Part shown: piece after piece, positions 1 to 12,589 of the stretch
Numbering within the stretch: position 1 is the first letter of the stretch
How the letters are laid out: every line of letters begins with the position of its first letter
Origin: Emergomyces orientalis
Taxonomy: Eukaryota; Ascomycota; Eurotiomycetes; Onygenales; Ajellomycetaceae
Assembly (NCBI GenBank): GCA_002110485.1
Contig: MOWL01000067.1
Span: 992,001-1,056,000, forward strand
Direction of reading: 5' to 3'
DNA: 64,000 nucleotides
Notes under the pieces: generated by a model
Database searches by the model: none
The model's input: the letters and a program-made list of their open reading frames with translations, nothing else
Told to the model about the DNA's origin: nothing
Program-made: the position numbers and the translations under genes

Positions 1-2072
1 TTCTTTTTTTCTTTTTCTTTCCTTTTTCTTCTTTTCTTTGGGGGATGGGGGTCCTTCTTTTATTTCCTATTTTTGCTGGCTTTTTGCCTTGTGTATCCCG
101 AGAGCTCGGGAGGTACAGGCCCAGGCGGACTTGGTGCTAATTGATAGGCGTGGGCTGGAGGGACTAGTTGGCCGGTTTCAGGATTTGGGGCAAACTGGCA
201 AAGATGGCGGATCGTGATTGGGTTGGTTGTGGCTTGAATAATTCAGGCTGGGACTGGCTTGAACGCTTCGAAACGTGGCGCCCACGAGGGAAGTTTCGCC
301 CGCACGCGAGGCCATGTGAGCTTGCTGCGGGTTTGATTGGGAGGCGAGTTTTTTTTTACTTGGTTTTTGCTGCGACCTGGATGCCTCAAGATGTCCCAAG
401 GTGCAATCTCAAGCGACGACGAAACATTGGTGACGAGATGATAATAAACCGATATTGGAAGAAAAGAACAACAGAAATGAAAGAATAAGTAGAAGAGGTA
501 GAAATGAGGCTGATACAGCGGGAAACGGAAACAAAGTGAACAAGAGAGATAAATACAGAAATACGGTATGGTCCGAGCTGATACGGTACCATACAAACCA
601 ACGATTGATGGTATGCAGCAAAATTTTGGCATTTCCCAAAGTTCCCCCATCCCACAAGAAAAATTAAAAATAAAAATAAAACATAAAAACATATCGCGAG
701 CATGTAGGTATCCAATCAAATCTATTGTATAATTTTTTATTCAATTGTGTATATTCTCTTTCCCTGGCTCGAGGGATAACCAACACTTTATAATGAGAAG
801 AACAGTGATATGGTGTAAGTGGTAAAGGCCGATGGTCGTATCGTCACAGTGTTGCCATTTCTTACAATTATTACATTACTAGTTGTGTCTTGTCTCCGCT
901 TCATCTACATCATCCACGCCAGTCGCTTTTTCTCTCTCTCCTGCCCGGCTAAATAACAACATACGCACAGGCTATTCTTACCAGCCAACTTCCTGCCCCC
1001 TTTCTCTCTCTCCTCCGTCTCCAACATCTTATCTCTTCGGTCAGAGAGAGTTGTGCTGGCTTGTGTGCTGTTGCTTGACATTCCTTGACCCCCTTAGCCC
1101 CTGTCTCCTCTCCCTCAACCTGTCCACACCCTCGCCCAAGGATCCAATTTATTTCCGCAGCCCTTCCCGAGGCCACAATCCTGGTGACTTAGGCCAACCT
1201 GTGCATGATCCGATCCAGGTAGCGGGGGCTTCCGGCCATTTGGGAAATCAAGAGCCGTTGGTGAAAGGCATTCAATTATTCACTAGCTCTTCGACTCCTC
1301 TGCTGGCTCCTCTCCACGCTTCTTCATCCGGTTTAAGTTCTAGTCAATCAAACTCAATTGACAAGCCCAAGAAAAGCCTTGACCTCAGGATCTAAAAGAG
1401 ACGGCTTCTTGGCTTTATCGTCCCTGTCTTCTTCCTTCAGTGGACGCAGGGTAAGCACATCCCCCTTGCTCCAAACCTATTGTCCCCATCCCCAAACCTA
1501 GCCTCCACCCTTCATCATTTTCTTCCCGGCCCCCGTGCTATTCCACACCTCGGGATAGATTTACTCACTTTATCAACCCGATTTCTTACTGTGATTTGCA
1601 TCCCTATTTACTTTGGATCTCTGAATTCTCGGCATACCTTTCATATCTGTGGTGGAATAAACTGGAACAGGTTCCTGACTTGGTCACTATCTAGCTATTA
1701 TCTAGTTGCATTCGGTTGTTTTCCTTCACTATCTTACCGTCCCTCACTCGTCACGGTCGAATCGTTGATGGATCTCCCATTACACTCTATTCACAACTAA
1801 GCTCTATCCCGCTTTCTTGCCGTCACCTTATCGTTCTACCCAATCCTCCAGCTTTCCTACACACTTCATCGAAAAAGGCAAACGGGCTAACGACGCGCCG
1901 TCCGAGAACTCGTCCAGTCGGGTTTTGGGTACTCACAAAATCTGTTTGAAACGCTCGATTCTTTTGGTTTCGGCTACCTCTGGATCTTCAAACAGTATTC
2001 TCCACTGGTGATGCAGGATTAGCACTAGACAGGAATCTGAATATCGGCACCTACAGTGTTGTCGGGGTCGCA
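1..2072. other. Gene-free upstream region and probable leader of the kinase gene
   Basis: I see no protein gene here. The first 60 bases and much of 890-1500 are pyrimidine-rich. The open frames present (for example 883-1395 on the plus strand) are low-complexity Ser/Pro/Leu runs with no family features. CT-rich DNA is common upstream of ascomycete genes, so this probably contains the promoter and 5' leader of the kinase starting at 2073. A good donor (GTAAGC) at 1451 and an acceptor near 2016 could bound a leader intron, which is inference. Confidence 0.5.
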
Positions 2073-4225
2073 ATGGGCAATTCCCAAGGGAAGCAGGTGT
2101 GCTATTCAGATGCAGGTTCGTTTCCCTCCCCTCCCTCCCCCTATATTGCTTCATTCAATCGTCTCGGGTTTGTGCACCTGAATAGAAACTCATTTCTTGG
2201 CATCTGATGCAGTTAACTTAAATCACTTCCGTCTGCTGCGTGTCGTTGGAAAAGGGGCGTTTGGTAAAGTACGGATAGTTGAGCGCAAGGATAGTGGCTT
2301 GACATTCGCTCTGAAATACATTCGGAAAGATGAAGGTAGGCTCATTTCCCGCTACTCCCCTTCCGCCTGCGCAATACTGATCGGTATATCAACCATCTTC
2401 AGTTGTCCGTTCCGAGAGTGTTCGAAATATTATACGCGAGAGACGAATGCTGGAGCATTTGAACCATCCGTTCCTTTGCAATTTGAGATATTCATTCCAG
2501 GACATTGAGTACATGTATGTCGCACAATTTTATCAATTTATGCCACAATGAGATAACGGAAGATATACTAATATATACTGGGTAGATACATTGTGGTAGA
2601 CCTAATGAATGGTGGTGACCTTCGATTTCATATATCAAGGAAAACTTTCACAGAAGATGCTGTGCGATTTTGGGTGGCCCAGTTGGCATGTGCCCTTAGA
2701 TACATACATTCGCAAGGCATAATCCACAGGGATCTAAAACCGGATAACGTTTTGCTCGATTCCGAAGGACATGTTCATTTGGCGGACTTTGTGAGTAGTA
2801 TTTGTGCAACGCAGAAAAACCGGCATTCGACCTAACATTTTTGTAGAATGTTGCTTCAGACTTTAAACCAACGAAGCCACTTACAAGCAAATCGGGCACG
2901 CTAGCATACCTGGCACCGGAAGTTTTCGAAGGGGGCGGATATTTGAATGAAGTAGATTGGTGGTCTCTTGGTGTCACCTTTTACGAATGCATTTACAATA
3001 AGGTATGATGAGGATCTTTAAATGAGTAGGTTAAGCGTGGCTAACAGGTTGCCAGCGCCCATTCGAGGGGCGGAGCCATGAAACGCTGTCGGAAAACGTT
3101 CGACGAGCGCAACCAAAATACTATGTTACGAATCCTGCGGTCACTGTTCCCTGTCTACGAGCGATAGCATCTCTTTTAGAAAAAGACCGGTCGAAACGAA
3201 TAGGCGCGGCTGGCTTCGAGACATTTGAGGACCATCCTTTTTTTGAAGACATTGATTTTGGCGCCTTGGAACGAAAAGAAATCCTCCCCATATTCGTACC
3301 CTCCAGCGAAAAAACGAATTTTGATGCGACATACGACCTCGAAGAACTACTCCTAGAAGAAGCACCATTGGAAGCACGAGCCCGTCGACAAAAACCAAGA
3401 GCAGAATTGAAGGACGATGCTACGGCGAAGGAGATAAGGGAAGATGAGCTTCATCGAATTATTGAAACCATGTTTGAGCCGTTCGACTACACAACAGTCT
3501 CATATCAAGGGTATGTCATTCCTTCCTCTTTGACTATAGGCGCAATTTTCCTGACAACCTCAGTAGCACCGCCGCAGCCGCAATAGCAGCGTCCACGTTA
3601 GATTCCCCTTCCCTCCACTTTCCCCCTTATCACCTAACGGGAACTCATTTGTAGTATTAGTAACCCCGAAGACTGCCTTCACACCCCTACCCCCCGATCC
3701 CATACACGACATCCCTCCCAACCCCGCTCAGCAAGCGGCTCACCTTCACTCCAGACAGAAAGATCTCTCAGTCGATCAAACGCTTCCGATACCCTTCGTT
3801 CCTTTTCCGAAATCGATCGCTACCCATACGAACCCCATAGGCATCAGAGCGGAACACTATCCGGTTCCCCTCCCCGACGCTCACGGCCTGCGCCCACATC
3901 TCAGCCGCATTCCCAACCGTACCGCCCACCACCGCCCCCAGCCCCTCAACGCCCCCGCGGCGCTACCCGCAACATGAGCAAAGGGGGTGGGGTACAAATG
4001 GTGCTGGAAGAGACGGGAAGCTGGAGTAATCTTGCAGACCACAGCTCAACAATACCTGCGGATGGATTGGAGGGAGGAGAGAACAATAAAGCCCGAACCG
4101 CTTCCGGATCCAACAGTGGAATGCTTTCGTTTCTTAGTCGCAAGAAGGGTCGTGATCGCAGCCCGAAGCCCATGGAGCCCGGTGTGCTTGGTAAAGAGGG
4201 TGCAAGACAAATTATCAGCAGTTGA
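2073..4225 (+). CDS. YANK/STK32-like AGC serine/threonine kinase, N-myristoylated type
   Basis: Eight exons: 2073-2115, 2213-2335, 2403-2514, 2586-2790, 2847-3002, 3056-3510, 3564-3596 (or from 3567) and 3655-4225, about 565 aa. The protein begins MGNSQGKQ, a plausible N-myristoylation signal like that of animal STK32. The kinase domain follows at once: glycine loop GKGAFGKV, FALKYI with the catalytic Lys, HRD at 140-142, and the metal-binding motif at 160-162, which reads DFN, not DFG. DFN is a known hallmark of YANK kinases. APE is seen as LAPEVF. The C-terminal 230 residues are Pro/Ser-rich and low complexity, probably a disordered tail. The start is fixed by the myristoylation motif and by splicing into VNLNHFRLLR. 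The last intron (3597-3654) has a weak donor, GTTAGA, but a good CTAAC branch, and it restores a frame open to 4225. Substrates in fungi are not known to me. Confidence 0.88.
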
Positions 4226-6873
4226 CGTTTAATGAGAGGATGGGATGAGATGAGGCGATGACAAATAGGACGATTTGAATGACGCTAAGCGGTGGAGTGG
4301 ACAATGGAGTTGGTTCTGGTAGGGGATGTGGTGTTTTACTGATACGACTGTTTTCGTTTGGGAAGTCTGATCCGACAATTTTGTCAGGATGCCGCGCGGA
4401 TTTTATTCGATTATATCACGTTCTGGCAGTGAGAATGAACCCCCGGTTTTCAACAGGTTCAACTACCGGATCATCAGTCCCACGCTCACTATTCAAGATT
4501 TTGCTCCGAAGAAGCAAATGTTGTTGCCACGCGAACCTCAGAATGGGACATTTTTGATGACCGAAGAACCTGGGTGTCACCACTCACTTCGTACGATATC
4601 TTGGATTGCTGCCAACTGCAAAGATCATATCCAGGGTGCGAGATGGTACTATTTGGATTTAGACCATTTTATACAACATTTGCGTCTTGTTTACATAACA
4701 ATGTGTGGTGCCGCCTATTTGGCGTCTAGCACATTTTCTTGTATGATGCTTTTGACGACTTAACCCCCTTTGACGCCATGGCGCTGATTAGAAGGTCATA
4801 AATGTCCGCGCTGGCCTTCTCTCTCCGCGACGACACAGGGCAATTACAACAGCGATAATTCTTCTGCTAATCAAAGCGAAAGACTCGGGGGAAAAAATAT
4901 CAAAAATCAAAAATCAAGCACAAATTGTGTTTCTCTAGTTTCAAGACTAGCTGCCCCATTACCCTGAATTAGCTCATGGCAAGATATGACAGGAGGATCA
5001 GCGAACGCGCATTACCATACATGGGATGGGAAAGAAGGGCTTTTTTTGCTGCCCATGACCCTCTCTATTGATTTGTTTCTTTTATAGATGCATTTGCAAG
5101 CGGACTATTTCCTTCTTTCACTGTTACGCATGTTTCATATTTTACTTTTAATCTTTCCTGTTCTGTCTTATGATCTAGTGAGTTCATTTCATATCCTTTT
5201 TCCATTTCCATTCCATTTCTCTTTTTATCATTTTTCCCTACTACCTATTTATTCAGGGATGGCTTGTCGGTTTGGTGGTTTCTTGTCCTTTTTTTTTATC
5301 CCGTTTCTTATTTTCTCCTTTTACATACCCATGTCTATTTCCTGCCGTATTTTGAAACATTGTATTTGTTGGAATATGTATGCGGGCGCAGAATTTTGAC
5401 TTGCATTTGATTTTGATCTCCCATCCTGAACCTTTTTCTTTAATTTTTCCAGCATCTTATTTTGCATAGGATTGCATCCCTGTTCAGAGTCATGAATGTT
5501 ATGTTATTAACCTTGCCTTTTTTCCTTCTACTCGTAGCATGGCATTGCTCCTACATTCAACCCGGTTAGGTAAACACAATCTTCATCGCCGTAGTGACTG
5601 GTGCGATTTAACGGTAGAACTATCTGCTTTCTCTCTTTCCGTCAGGGCACTGTCTATATTAACCCCATATCCACGCCCATACTAGTTTTCATACCTGTTA
5701 TGTCCCTCTAGCGTGTTTACGCAGGATCCTCTTGACGCCTTGCCCGCTTTTATAGCTGTTTAGATGATATTTACTTTTCAGGCTGAGTTGACTCCAGGGC
5801 CTTCTGGGATCTGCTAATGATGTTCTATCCCCACCTCAAAGTACCAGAGAGGAGAAATCTGTTGGCAGAAAATAGTGACTATCTTGAAAAGCACATGAAG
5901 CTGAAGAATTACCTCAACTCTGCATCTAATTGGTACCAGCTACCACAGAAGTTTTCACCAGTAATCCTTGCTTTTATTTCATGTGGTGAATTGCGTATCA
6001 GAACCAACAAGTTCATCACCACAATGATTGGAGTACTTCATTTGGGTTGCTGGCATTCACCAGATTTGAGGAATTACCTAGCAAGTTACTCACAATATTT
6101 TGTACTTGTCTTGTGTGAATATAGAGGTGCTTTCCTTCAAGAGGTCAGTCGTCTGATGTCTCGAAATCTTAAGGATATTCTAAACAGACACAATCATTGG
6201 AGTCAAATATGAGTTTAAACATGCTGACAGGGCTTCTCTCCGGCAAGAGTCAATGGACTCACAGCACATCATTGGCTTCTGCCAACCAGTTAAGGTGCTG
6301 GACCAAAACAGAGAATTAATCCTGATGCTGGACTAGATATCTGCGGCATGCATTATTACCAAAAGGCCACTTAAGGCACTTTTGTGGTGGTTTAACTTAC
6401 CTGGAGGTCAGATAAAAGGTGGGGCTAACTTAGCCCACCGTGGAAGCCTAGTACATTTCAGTAATAGGATGTTTTCATTATACGCAGTAACTTAGATTAT
6501 AGAAGTAGCTTAAGTTGACAGTAACAAATTATATTTAGCTATCAGCAGGATTGGCCTTTCGATAGGGGCCCGACTCGAGGCCTAACCCCGCCAGAGTCTG
6601 AGTCCTCTGGGTAGAGAAAGTTCGAGGCGGTTTACAGCCCAAAAAAATAAGTGGCACTTTCAGAATTGGGATTTGTGCATGTAATCAATTGAAAGACCCT
6701 GAAATTATTACGTATTTTAGTTCTTGGGATCCCTTACTAAAGAGTACGAAGAAACATGTCTATTAATTACTCTTGAAGTGTATGTATGAAATCATGCCAA
6801 TTCGTATGTATCGTACCCTCACTTCCTACGACCTCTACCCAGGCCGTCCCTCTGTAACAAGAAAGCTATGCAG
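4226..6873. other. Gene-poor AT-rich intergenic region
   Basis: No supported gene. The first few hundred bases are probably the 3' UTR of the kinase. Polypyrimidine stretches occupy 5100-5350. An open frame at 5817-6212 (131 codons) shows no motif or low-complexity bias I can interpret and lacks a clear splice or codon signature. I left it out as a gene. Confidence 0.5.
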
Positions 6874-7777
6874 TTAGTGTTGCTCTTCCTTCGGGAGTCC
6901 TACCACCGCCGCACCATGAGCATACGCCTTATTCCTCGCATTAACCTTGTCAATAAACCCCTTAATATGTTCTGGTACCTCTTTTACCTCGTTTTCTGGA
7001 GCGGGAATCGGCTCTCCCATCACCTGCCAAACAGGTACCACCCCCGTCCACACCTTGCTAGTGACCTCCTTATTTTCGCAATCGGCCTTCTCGTCCGACA
7101 CACCACCATCCCTAATCTTCCCACTGCCATCCACAATCCTCACCCGTAGTATCGTTGTCGATGTCATCTCTACCTTGTTTGGCGGCACACGCGTATGATC
7201 ATAGCGATCTTCTACGACAGAGTTGGTCACTAGCTTCATGGCCCAGTGTTTTTCTGCTTCGTCCGTCACAACTTGTGCGTAACCATGCAGTATAGCGGAA
7301 CGGTAATTGTAGCTGTGTGAGTTTGGGGTAAGGGAGAGGATGAGGCCGTCGACGTGTGCGGCGGAAATGCACACTGGAAGTCCCTGGTTCTCGCGCTCGC
7401 CTTCGCCCTGACCGTTGGTAGCACGAGCAAGGTTCATGATTCGCGAACTGACGTAGCCATGCAGGTAGCAGTCCAGAGGCTCATTTATATCTGCGGATGG
7501 ATACTCGAATGAGCCCATCTGGCCAATCATTGGGAGGATGGCGGGGAACGGGTCGTCAGGGCCGGCGGGGAAGGAGACGTGAAGGACTGTGCAGTCATTG
7601 ACGATAGAGTGAATTGGCCCCAGGTCGTAGGTTCCTAGGTGTGACGTATTAATTGATGGCTATAGCGATAGAAAGGTATGTACCTAGGTATGCAGGTGTG
7701 TTTAGCTGTTTACCTCGGTGTTTGTACCGATTCATGGTGTTGCTTGGGCGCTTTGGGTAAACTAGGGACCTCCCCAT
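6874..7777 (-). CDS. Pyridoxamine 5'-phosphate oxidase-like FMN-binding split-barrel protein (NimA-type)
   Basis: Two exons on the minus strand, 7777-7714 and 7634-6874, joined over a 79-nt intron (GTAAAC...CTAG), giving 274 aa. The start is chosen because exon 1 reads MGRSLVYPKRPSNTMNRYKH and splices in frame into GTYDLGPIHSIVND. This is the typical N-terminus of fungal flavin-binding proteins related to pyridoxamine phosphate oxidase and to bacterial nitroimidazole-resistance protein NimA. The middle contains the usual split-barrel strands (LHVSFP, MIGQMG, LHGYVSSRIM, VCISAAHVDGLILS, YRSAILHGYA). Members of this family bind FMN, and a defined substrate is generally unknown. It is probably cytosolic, since I see no signal peptide. 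It lies convergent to the kinase gene across a 2.6-kb gap and is codirectional with the next gene. Confidence 0.82.
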
Positions 7778-8590
7778 TGTCTCAATTGATTGAATGTTGC
7801 TTCTGTGATGTGGTGCTATTGTGGTTGCTGGTGGTGTTGATAAGATATGGGTATATGAATATATGAAAGCTGAGAGCTGGGTAAAAGCGCCTCTCTCATA
7901 GGATAGGTAGTATCAGAATCTGAAAATGATTATAGAAGCTCGTATGGATCCTGAGCAATATGGAAATGAGTCTCGGGAGTATTGGAAGCCCAAGAAAGTC
8001 GAGAAGAATCAGACTCTTAAATATTCATGCTCATGTTTAAACCGTCCCCTCAAATATGATTTTTCATTTTGGAGGGGTAAGTCTGGGTTGCTATTCGATA
8101 ACTTTCACCGGCGCACTTGTAGACAACCCCACCATTATGATGACTTTTTTTGCCCCTTTTACAAAGTTAGCTATCGGCCGGGGGAGAAGCATGAGATAAG
8201 CGGCTATCTCAAGCTTCGGTTGCGCCCTTCCAGCAAATGCAACCATGGGTAGGCAACCAATCAAGAGAGGGCTATTGCCAGCCCTGAACCTTGACGGGAA
8301 TATCCAAGTAAAAGGCCCCCCAAAGCATGGGTGAAGGTGTTCGGCCGAGGCAGCCTATCGGGATCAGATTCGCCAGTCAAGGAATTCCTCGTATTCGGCG
8401 GTATGTTTGATGGGCTATTTCTAAGCATGCAACTCCCTACAACCTCTAGTATGTATCGAGAGCAGTGTGGATATCAAAGGGCGATGCATGGGCCTGCGAA
8501 AACATCATGGATCTATATAAAAATATGTCTAGGGAACGTTATGTATGAAGCTAGTTACTTGTTTGTACCCGTTGTAGCCATCAGCATTAA
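7778..8590. other. Intergenic region between two minus-strand genes
   Basis: No supported gene. The stretch lies upstream of the FMN-binding protein and downstream of the GNAT gene, so it should hold the promoter of the former and the terminator of the latter. Open frames at 7926-8252 and 8331-8597 show no recognisable motif. Confidence 0.5.
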
Positions 8591-9901
8591 TTACTGATAT
8601 GTCAATTTCTCTACAACCTCCACAACAACCCACTTAACTGTCCATGCCGGCTCCCCTCCCAACTTCCTCATCACGTTTCGACTCGCTTTATTTCGCAGGA
8701 CAACATCCGCAAATACCCACCCATGATCATCATCCTTTCTCTTGCCCATCGTACCGCCATCAGATCCACATCCAGATGTAAACACTCCTCCATCATCCGC
8801 CATCCCTAACCTCATCACTTCCCTCGTGATCACCTTCGCCAACCCCCGCCTGCGGTGTTCCTCCTCCACATGCAGGGTACACAAACTTCCATCTAGCCCT
8901 AGAAAAGCCCACGCCACAGGCATTTCCCCAAAGGTACCGGCAGATGGTTCGTTGACCGTAGTACCGGGACTAGAAGATGATATATTATTGGAACCTCCAT
9001 CATAGTAAACCGCTACGCTAGGCATCTTCTCCAATAGCTCCTTTGACCGCGGGATATCCGTGCGACCAATAACTAGATCCAAATGAGACGCCTGAACTCC
9101 CACCCGACGGTTGAGGTCGTGAAACTGGTACCCTGGGGGAAGATTATTATCATTTTTATTATCATTGTCAGATGCACCGTCAGGCTTTTCCTGGAACAGA
9201 TCATATGCAGACCGGCGGAATAAGTATTTCATACAAATCCCGGAATCGTGGGGGAGGATCCGGATTTTTGGTAAATGTGGCGGTATCTTTTCAGGAGCCG
9301 CCATCATAGCTCCTAGCAGATCGTAGATGCCCGTGTGCAGGGTGCCAATCTTGAATGATGCCGGCGGGTGGGGCGGGATCTTTTCAACAGCCTTCCCCAG
9401 AAATGAAGTTTGTGGAATAGGACTAGGGGGCTGGCTAAATCCTTTGCCCTGTGATTCCAGGTATGAAATATATGGAGGGATAAGTTGTGTTCGGATGTAT
9501 GAGCATAGAGAAAGAAGCTGGGCCAGCATTTCTGCTGCAACCACAGGCTCAAGAGTGAGTTTGCTTAGTTGATCCGTGCCCGAGGACTGTTCCTCTATAG
9601 CGGACCGTTGTTGGATAGAGGGAAAGGAGGCTTCGGCTTCTACGTTTGAGTAAAGCCATATTTGGGTTTCGCTGCCGACATAGACATCCACATATGCAAC
9701 AAGCCATGGTGAGAGCGACTTGACAAATGTGGATGCTAGTGTTGGGGGAAATGTTGCAAGAATTTGTGCTGTTTCTGAGGGGTAGTTGAGGGAGTGCTGG
9801 ATGCGCCTGTAGAGGGGCCCAGAGTAGGGCAGATGAGTGGAGAGGAGGGGGAGTAGAGAGGTTTGTGGATGATGGTGTTCATGGATATTTGGAGTAGACA
9901 T
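8591..9901 (-). CDS. GNAT-family N-acetyltransferase (FR47-like), 436 aa
   Basis: A single uninterrupted frame of 436 codons from ATG at 9901. The last 110 residues carry a GCN5-related acetyltransferase fold: a strand with WAFLGLDGSLCTLHV, then the acetyl-CoA pyrophosphate-binding motif A at about 347-358 (RRRGLAKVI, matching R/Q-x-x-G-x-A/G), then a late segment LRNKASRNVMRKLGG typical of motif B (N-x-x-S...LGF-like). The N-terminal 300 residues are less conserved and resemble the long N-terminal halves of fungal FR47/glycine N-acyltransferase-like proteins. No signal peptide or membrane segment is visible, so the protein is probably cytosolic. The acyl acceptor cannot be told from sequence. 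It is unusual in this window for having no intron. Confidence 0.8.
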   Translation of the reverse strand: MSTPNIHEHHHPQTSLLPLLSTHLPYSGPLYRRIQHSLNYPSETAQILATFPPTLASTFVKSLSPWLVAYVDVYVGSETQIWLYSNVEAEASFPSIQQRSAIEEQSSGTDQLSKLTLEPVVAAEMLAQLLSLCSYIRTQLIPPYISYLESQGKGFSQPPSPIPQTSFLGKAVEKIPPHPPASFKIGTLHTGIYDLLGAMMAAPEKIPPHLPKIRILPHDSGICMKYLFRRSAYDLFQEKPDGASDNDNKNDNNLPPGYQFHDLNRRVGVQASHLDLVIGRTDIPRSKELLEKMPSVAVYYDGGSNNISSSSPGTTVNEPSAGTFGEMPVAWAFLGLDGSLCTLHVEEEHRRRGLAKVITREVMRLGMADDGGVFTSGCGSDGGTMGKRKDDDHGWVFADVVLRNKASRNVMRKLGGEPAWTVKWVVVEVVEKLTYQ

Positions 9902-12589
9902 TGTGCCTGATAACTATTAGAATTGAATTTATTTCTAAAAGGACGCAGTAAAGAGATATTTCATGTCTAGTCATATATCAAGAAAACAGGCTGTCAATCA
10001 GCTAAATGCTGATTGATTTCAGAAAGAAAATCACTATTTTTTCAGCTCACTAAAATATTTAGCGCTGACAGGGAAAGGCTTAACTACCTACTAAATATGT
10101 AGTTAAAACGTGAACACCAAATGCCGTCTTCAGCATCTGAAGTTTGCATTTCAATGGACTGTTCCTGTAGCGTACATGTACTTAAGCCATGCATTTACAA
10201 AAACATGATAAAACAGTACCAGACAAGAATCTGCTACCTATGCGAGGGATGTGGTAACCTGTGCTGTCAAACTTGCCAGCATTCGAATTTCAACATTCAC
10301 GAATCCAGCATTGTGTCAAACATATTTAGATGGAGAGCATTTTGCAGGAAAGTGGTTGAGCAATGTTCGGTATACACGCAAAAGCATCAAGCTGACAAAT
10401 TACAGTGTGTACTTGTCGGAAAAAAGGCTTATCGGCCGTACATCCACCATATATCGTACGGCGGGTATTCAGTGGCAGAATCCGGTCTACGCACCCCTAT
10501 AATCGTTTATTATTGATTACGTATAGTATTCTTGGCTAGCACACTAAATTTCACGTAAAGGCCATATATTTTGTACGTAGCTAGCTAGGACAAGAATGTA
10601 CTGAATAAGAAGATCTTGAATACTGGCAATATAACGGATCCGACAGATCCGATAGTACTTTTGCCCGTTTGAAACATTTAAAGATTTAACCCCCAGAATA
10701 GCTGATAGGGTGGGGTCCCACGCCTGGCCCCCTTTTCCAGACCCAAGAGGCCAGACGGGGCACAATAGAAACAAGGGACACAAGGGAGCGAGTGTGCTGC
10801 TGGTATCCAGACCGTTTCCTGAAACACAGCTCCATGTCGATAAAATTTAACTACGAATATGGAAACTTGGAAAAGCATTACAAGTTATGCCCTGAGAAAC
10901 TTTCACAAGTTAGGCTTATTGCCCAGAAACGTTTAGCGTCGCCGCGATTACTGCCTGGGATCATGGGGACTTATTGCCGAAATGCTTCGGAGGCCTGTTC
11001 TTGTGAATAGTCGAGACATCTGGGGCACATATAGGGACCTTGTTCGACCTGGAGAATGAGGATGCGCGTGAAAGACGGCTCTTGTCAGATTGACAAGTAT
11101 TTCATACTACCGTACTACAACATTTGGAAATGTAAGTCATTCACCAAATCGCCAATTGCTACCATATTACCGGAGATGGAGAAGAGGGTGCGGTGTCAGT
11201 TTTCACAATCTGTATTCGACATTCTACAGAGCATGTGATGCATTGTTCTCTCTCTAATAACGGGGACAAAAGTGAACCAAAGCAAAGCAAAGAAAAGAAA
11301 ACGGAATGCCACCTTGCTTCCATCAACTTCAAATTGTTAATGGCCACCACTAATACTTGGAATCGAATGCCACGCTCAACGAATGAAGGATATCGCTCCC
11401 CTCTATCATCATTGTCAACGTATCTCCTTCATGTTTGCCTTCCAATTTAAGCCTTGTGGTAGGGTATCTAGACATGCGGACCTTCCTTAGAGCAACGAAT
11501 CCAGTAATCTTAACTTGTGGAGATTATTGCACGGGCACCTCCTGCACTCCGTAATGGGACATGTGATAGGGTGATGAGAGTGAGTGGGGTTGTCCTGTTA
11601 ACTGATTAGCTTTATGCTTCCCACTTATATGAAAGTGTCAAGGTGAAATGAACTTATTATGCTTCGGGGACATGAAGAATGTGCATGGAATGTGGTGGGC
11701 GTCAATTGAGGGAGCCATGTCAGCTTGATAACCGCGCAAACGTTGCTTGCGGCGTTTGTCAGCTGGATGTTATTTTATGTTGGTCTATTCGCGTTACATT
11801 TGGGCAGGAAGGGTTTGATGTTGCTACCAGGTGATGGAATCCTCTCGCATGTGATGTACGCGCGAAGCACTGGTTGACAAGTTCATGGATGTAGGGTAGT
11901 TGTTTTTGGCTCTGTTTTCATTTGGCAGAGACCTTTTTATACTCGGGCCTTGTCTGGCAAGTTCCCACAGTATGTATGTGATGTTGGGGAAGGGACATTT
12001 ACTATAAAGCCCCTCTGCGCTTGGAGGGTCCCTGGCTGGATATTTCCTAGCGGAATTACGCGGTCTCTGCCGTCGTTCCCCTCATTGTCCTGCATTTAGC
12101 ACTGCCTTCATGAAGTTGTACACAATACGGAGAAGTGGAGATTCGGCTGGTGGTTTAGAAAGTGTTTTTGGTGTTTTGGGAGGTATGGCTATATTTCATA
12201 GCACTCTTCAAAGGATTCATCCCAGATTTAATGGCTTTGTATGGAGCTATCTCGCTCATAATTGAAAGGTCGATATAGAAGAGCCGAACATGGTTCGGGT
12301 ATGCTTGGGTTTCATCTTGTAAAATGTTTAACATTTATACCTTTTTAATATGTCCCAGGGTGTCAGGAGAAACGACAACGCCAGCGTGTGTGGCAAAACA
12401 GAGCCTTTGTTGCCGTTCTCGATAAAGGTTCTCAAAGAATACATCATTCACATCCCATATCGCCCTGTAAGAAACATTAAAAGATGATATGTATAGAAAT
12501 GGGGATAGAGGTTCGAGAATATGACCTCAACTCACTCAAACTCAATGTTCTGCTTCAAGGAACAAATTATAAAAACCAACTCTTCAAAC
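9902..12589. other. AT-rich gene-poor region
   Basis: No supported gene. Open frames such as 10121-10516 (131 codons, cysteine-containing) and 11056-11450 match no family I recognise and have no consistent splice structure. The left edge should contain the promoter of the GNAT gene. Nothing else interpretable is seen. Confidence 0.5.

Noticed and set aside
883..1395. A 170-codon plus-strand frame in the CT-rich region
   Set aside because: It is low-complexity Ser/Pro/Leu sequence caused by pyrimidine bias, without motif or splice context, and fits a promoter/leader of the kinase.
5817..6212. A 131-codon frame in an AT-rich gap
   Set aside because: No recognisable motif, no intron signals, and residue usage typical of translated AT-rich DNA.
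10121..10516. A cysteine-containing 131-codon frame that looks like a small zinc-binding protein
   Set aside because: The cysteine spacing fits no finger and neighbouring DNA shows no gene structure.
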